A stretch of 6,756 nt of DNA, taken from the NCBI GenBank assembly GCA_903919105.1, contig CAIXGT010000248.1, forward strand, positions 1-6,756. The letters run 5' to 3'. The translations under genes were made by a program, and so were the position numbers. The notes below the pieces were generated by a model. The model had not been told where the DNA came from and searched no databases. It saw only the letters and a list, made by a program, of their open reading frames with translations. How positions within the stretch are numbered: position 1 is the first letter of the stretch; each line of letters opens with the position of its first letter. This stretch comes from an uncultured Spartobacteria bacterium (lineage in GTDB: Bacteria > Verrucomicrobiota > Verrucomicrobiae > Chthoniobacterales > UBA6821). This document shows positions 4,907-6,756 of this stretch, one piece after another.

Positions 4907-6756
4907 TCAGGCAGCACTCGAGGGTCGGAACTTGATAGGGAACTCCTCGATGTTGCCACCGCGATACTCCTTAGGGACAAAATTTCCAAACTTCCCGAGC
5001 TTCTCACCAGGGCGCACGGAGGGATAGGAGCCAGCCTTTCGAGCCTTAGCGATTTTCGGGATCATAGGGAGGCCCGAGATCTTGCGGCTGGCGGCAATAC
5101 CACCTGCCGCACCAATCAGACCGGTCCCGACGATGGCTGCCTTGAGGAGAGCCTCGCGGTTCTCTTTCTTCTCATGCCACTCCTTCTCACGGCGGAAGCG
5201 AGGGCGGCTTCCGGGTGCAAAGACTCGGGCGCTCCTGCCTCGTGGATCGCGGACATCCCACCCAGCCAAGGCGGCATCGAGGTCGAATTGCTTGAGTGTG
5301 CGGCGAAGCTTGGCTGAGAAAAGACTCACTCCAACTTTCCTGAGGGAATCATCAGCCTTGCGCACCAAGGGCATGCCGTATTTCTGACCTACTGCCGTCT
5401 TGGAGGTGAGCGCTGCTCCTGCGAGCATGGCACCACCAGCAGCAGCCGATCCAACGGCGCGATGGAACCAAGCTTTCTCCCACTCGCGCTTCTGAGGGCG
5501 ACCAGCCTGGTCGGTACGCCGGGGCTTGCCTGCCATCACATCGCCCGCATCCCGCAGGAGGCCAGTGCCACGGCCACCCCAGCGGTGGACCTTCTTGCCC
5601 TTGTTGTAGAAACCACGAAGGGTCTGAACGCCGGTCATGGAGACAGGGTTTCCGGAACCATCGACAACATCGCCATGAAGCCCCATGGCGGCGCGAGTCG
5701 GGCTCACGTACCGCTGGGACCCCTTCTCCCTGGGCTGATTTCCGTAGCCGAATTCCTTAAGCAGGCCGCGGACCTTGGAGGAAAGGTTTTTCTTGGACGG
5801 ATCCTGAGCACGGGCGGCGATCTGGGAATTATTGATGGCATCGACCATCATCCCCTCATCGGCCCCCTGGTGGGCTCCGTAGAGGGCACCGGCTCCCGCG
5901 CCAAGAGCAGCAGCAGTTCCCATTCCAGCATTCTGGATTGCATGAAAAGGACGTGATCCAATTTTACCCACTTGGCTTGCCTCTTCGAGATTAGGAAGGA
6001 ATGGGGCCTTGAGACCCTTCTTTAGGGCGATCGCGCCCACTCCTCCAATGACTGCACCAGCCAGTGCTCCACCCACGGCTGCGCGCTTAGTGAAAGCGGC
6101 CTTATCATTAGGGTCGGCATTGCCGAGCACTTTGTTTCCAATCGCAGTCCCGCCACCAGCCAGAGCACCCATCGCTCCAGCACCGATCCCTGCAGCCTGC
6201 AGGGCGGATTTAAGGGATATCCCTCGGGTTAGAAGAGCTGTCCCGCCGCCAAGCAGGGCACCGGAAGCCGCGCCGGAGATCCCGGCCTTGAGGACCTGAT
6301 GGCCCGTCTCTTCAGAAGGCCGAGAGGCAAAGAGCTTGGCTTTCTTAGCCAGAAGAGCCCCAGCCACACCGACACCGGCAACAGCGGGAAGTGCCTCGGC
6401 GCGCTTAGCCCAGCGAGGACGATCGCCGTAGATGTCGCGGTGCTTGTCGGTGGCGGCGCGCACGGCGAGGACGCCACCCATGCCTGCAGCGGCACCCAGT
6501 CCGAGGCGCCCGAGGCGCTGGTTGAGCGTAGAGCCCTTTCCATGAGTGAGCCATCCGGCGGCGGCACCCGCCCCTGCAGCGCGATTGATATTGCGATCAC
6601 GGCGATCAAGATCTCCTTCGCGGACGGATTTCACAAAACGATCATGAGCAGTGCGGCCCGTGAGCGGAACGCCATCCTCTTCGTTCTTGAGCGCAAAGCG
6701 CTTCATGGAGCGATTCTTCGCTGAGAGGCGCAGGACCCGACCGAGCCATCCCTTGC
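4907..6756 (-). CDS. Large Gly/Ala-rich membrane-type protein, N-terminus beyond the window; candidate internal virion/ejection protein
   Basis: The family is not recognised. A Met at 6706 gives 599 residues, but the frame stays open to the right edge (upstream residues end GRVLRLSAKNRS before that Met). Because LSAKNR matches the motif repeated in this cluster, the true start is probably outside the window. Numbered from Met 6706, Gly/Ala hydrophobic segments lie at about 43-84, 107-120, 139-190, 209-228, 259-279, 417-434 and 523-539. Motif-like basic helices are LSSKVRGLLKEF (308-319) and FSAKLRRTLKQF (463-474). The latter leads into a charged segment, DVRDPRGRSARVFAPGSRPR (484-503) and then REKEWHEKKENRE. 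The C-terminal 60 residues are soluble in character, with KFGNFVPKEYRGGNIEEFP at 572-590. The alternation of membrane-like and basic blocks matches the neighbouring 491-residue protein, so both may act together in the virion. It ends in TGA, 3 nt before the 63-residue gene. Confidence 0.68.
   Translation of the reverse strand, partial: KGWLGRVLRLSAKNRSMKRFALKNEEDGVPLTGRTAHDRFVKSVREGDLDRRDRNINRAAGAGAAAGWLTHGKGSTLNQRLGRLGLGAAAGMGGVLAVRAATDKHRDIYGDRPRWAKRAEALPAVAGVGVAGALLAKKAKLFASRPSEETGHQVLKAGISGAASGALLGGGTALLTRGISLKSALQAAGIGAGAMGALAGGGTAIGNKVLGNADPNDKAAFTKRAAVGGALAGAVIGGVGAIALKKGLKAPFLPNLEEASQVGKIGSRPFHAIQNAGMGTAAALGAGAGALYGAHQGADEGMMVDAINNSQIAARAQDPSKKNLSSKVRGLLKEFGYGNQPREKGSQRYVSPTRAAMGLHGDVVDGSGNPVSMTGVQTLRGFYNKGKKVHRWGGRGTGLLRDAGDVMAGKPRRTDQAGRPQKREWEKAWFHRAVGSAAAGGAMLAGAALTSKTAVGQKYGMPLVRKADDSLRKVGVSLFSAKLRRTLKQFDLDAALAGWDVRDPRGRSARVFAPGSRPRFRREKEWHEKKENREALLKAAIVGTGLIGAAGGIAASRKISGLPMIPKIAKARKAGSYPSVRPGEKLGKFGNFVPKEYRGGNIEEFPIKFRPSSAA

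Noticed and set aside
5462..5956. A 164-codon open frame on the plus strand
   Set aside because: It is antisense to the large Gly-rich gene, with no ribosome binding site context and no coherent domain.
1..6756. CRISPR arrays, tRNA or rRNA genes, insertion sequences, anti-phage systems
   Set aside because: I saw no regularly spaced repeats with spacers, no cloverleaf-like gene in the gaps, no transposase motifs and no defence-gene motifs. Almost all of the sequence is accounted for by the minus-strand head genes.

Overview
The window looks like part of the head-morphogenesis module of a tailed double-stranded DNA phage or prophage (Caudoviricetes type). Every gene I can support is on the minus strand, so transcription and gene order run from right to left. 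The genes are tightly packed: spacers are 3 to 49 nt, one pair overlaps by 1 nt, and the longest gap is about 150 nt. The DNA is GC-rich with GC-rich third codon positions, which produces long open shadow frames on the opposite strand. The host cannot be identified from this window.

In transcription order: (i) 6756-4907 is the C-terminal part of a large Gly/Ala-rich protein with many glycine-zipper-like hydrophobic segments; its frame stays open past the right edge. (ii) 4903-4712 is a small protein of unknown function. (iii) 4662-3187 is a second Gly/Ala-rich, repeat-containing protein. (iv) 3187-2876 and 2848-2654 are two small unknown proteins; the second ends at an amber codon followed by 21 in-frame coding-like codons. 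(v) 2653-2505 is the only sizeable gap. It holds that continuation, a cluster of tandem GGGTCGA/GGGTCTA heptamers and a 16-bp perfect palindrome touching the next start codon. (vi) 2504-1224 is a fusion of an S78-type prohead protease and a scaffold, with a good internal start for the scaffold alone at 1973. (vii) 1194-838 is a small capsid decoration protein. (viii) 806 to beyond position 1 is the major capsid protein, truncated by the left edge.

The protease, scaffold, decoration and major capsid order is the classical lambda-like C-Nu3-D-E arrangement. The scaffold shapes the procapsid, the protease removes it, and the decoration protein stabilises the expanded shell. The less ordinary part is the upstream half. 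Three neighbouring proteins share a short amphipathic motif of the form (F/L)SAKxRLKELA, and two of them combine it with glycine-zipper hydrophobic segments. I infer that these are minor virion proteins, possibly internal or ejection proteins that insert into host membranes, but nothing in the window proves it.
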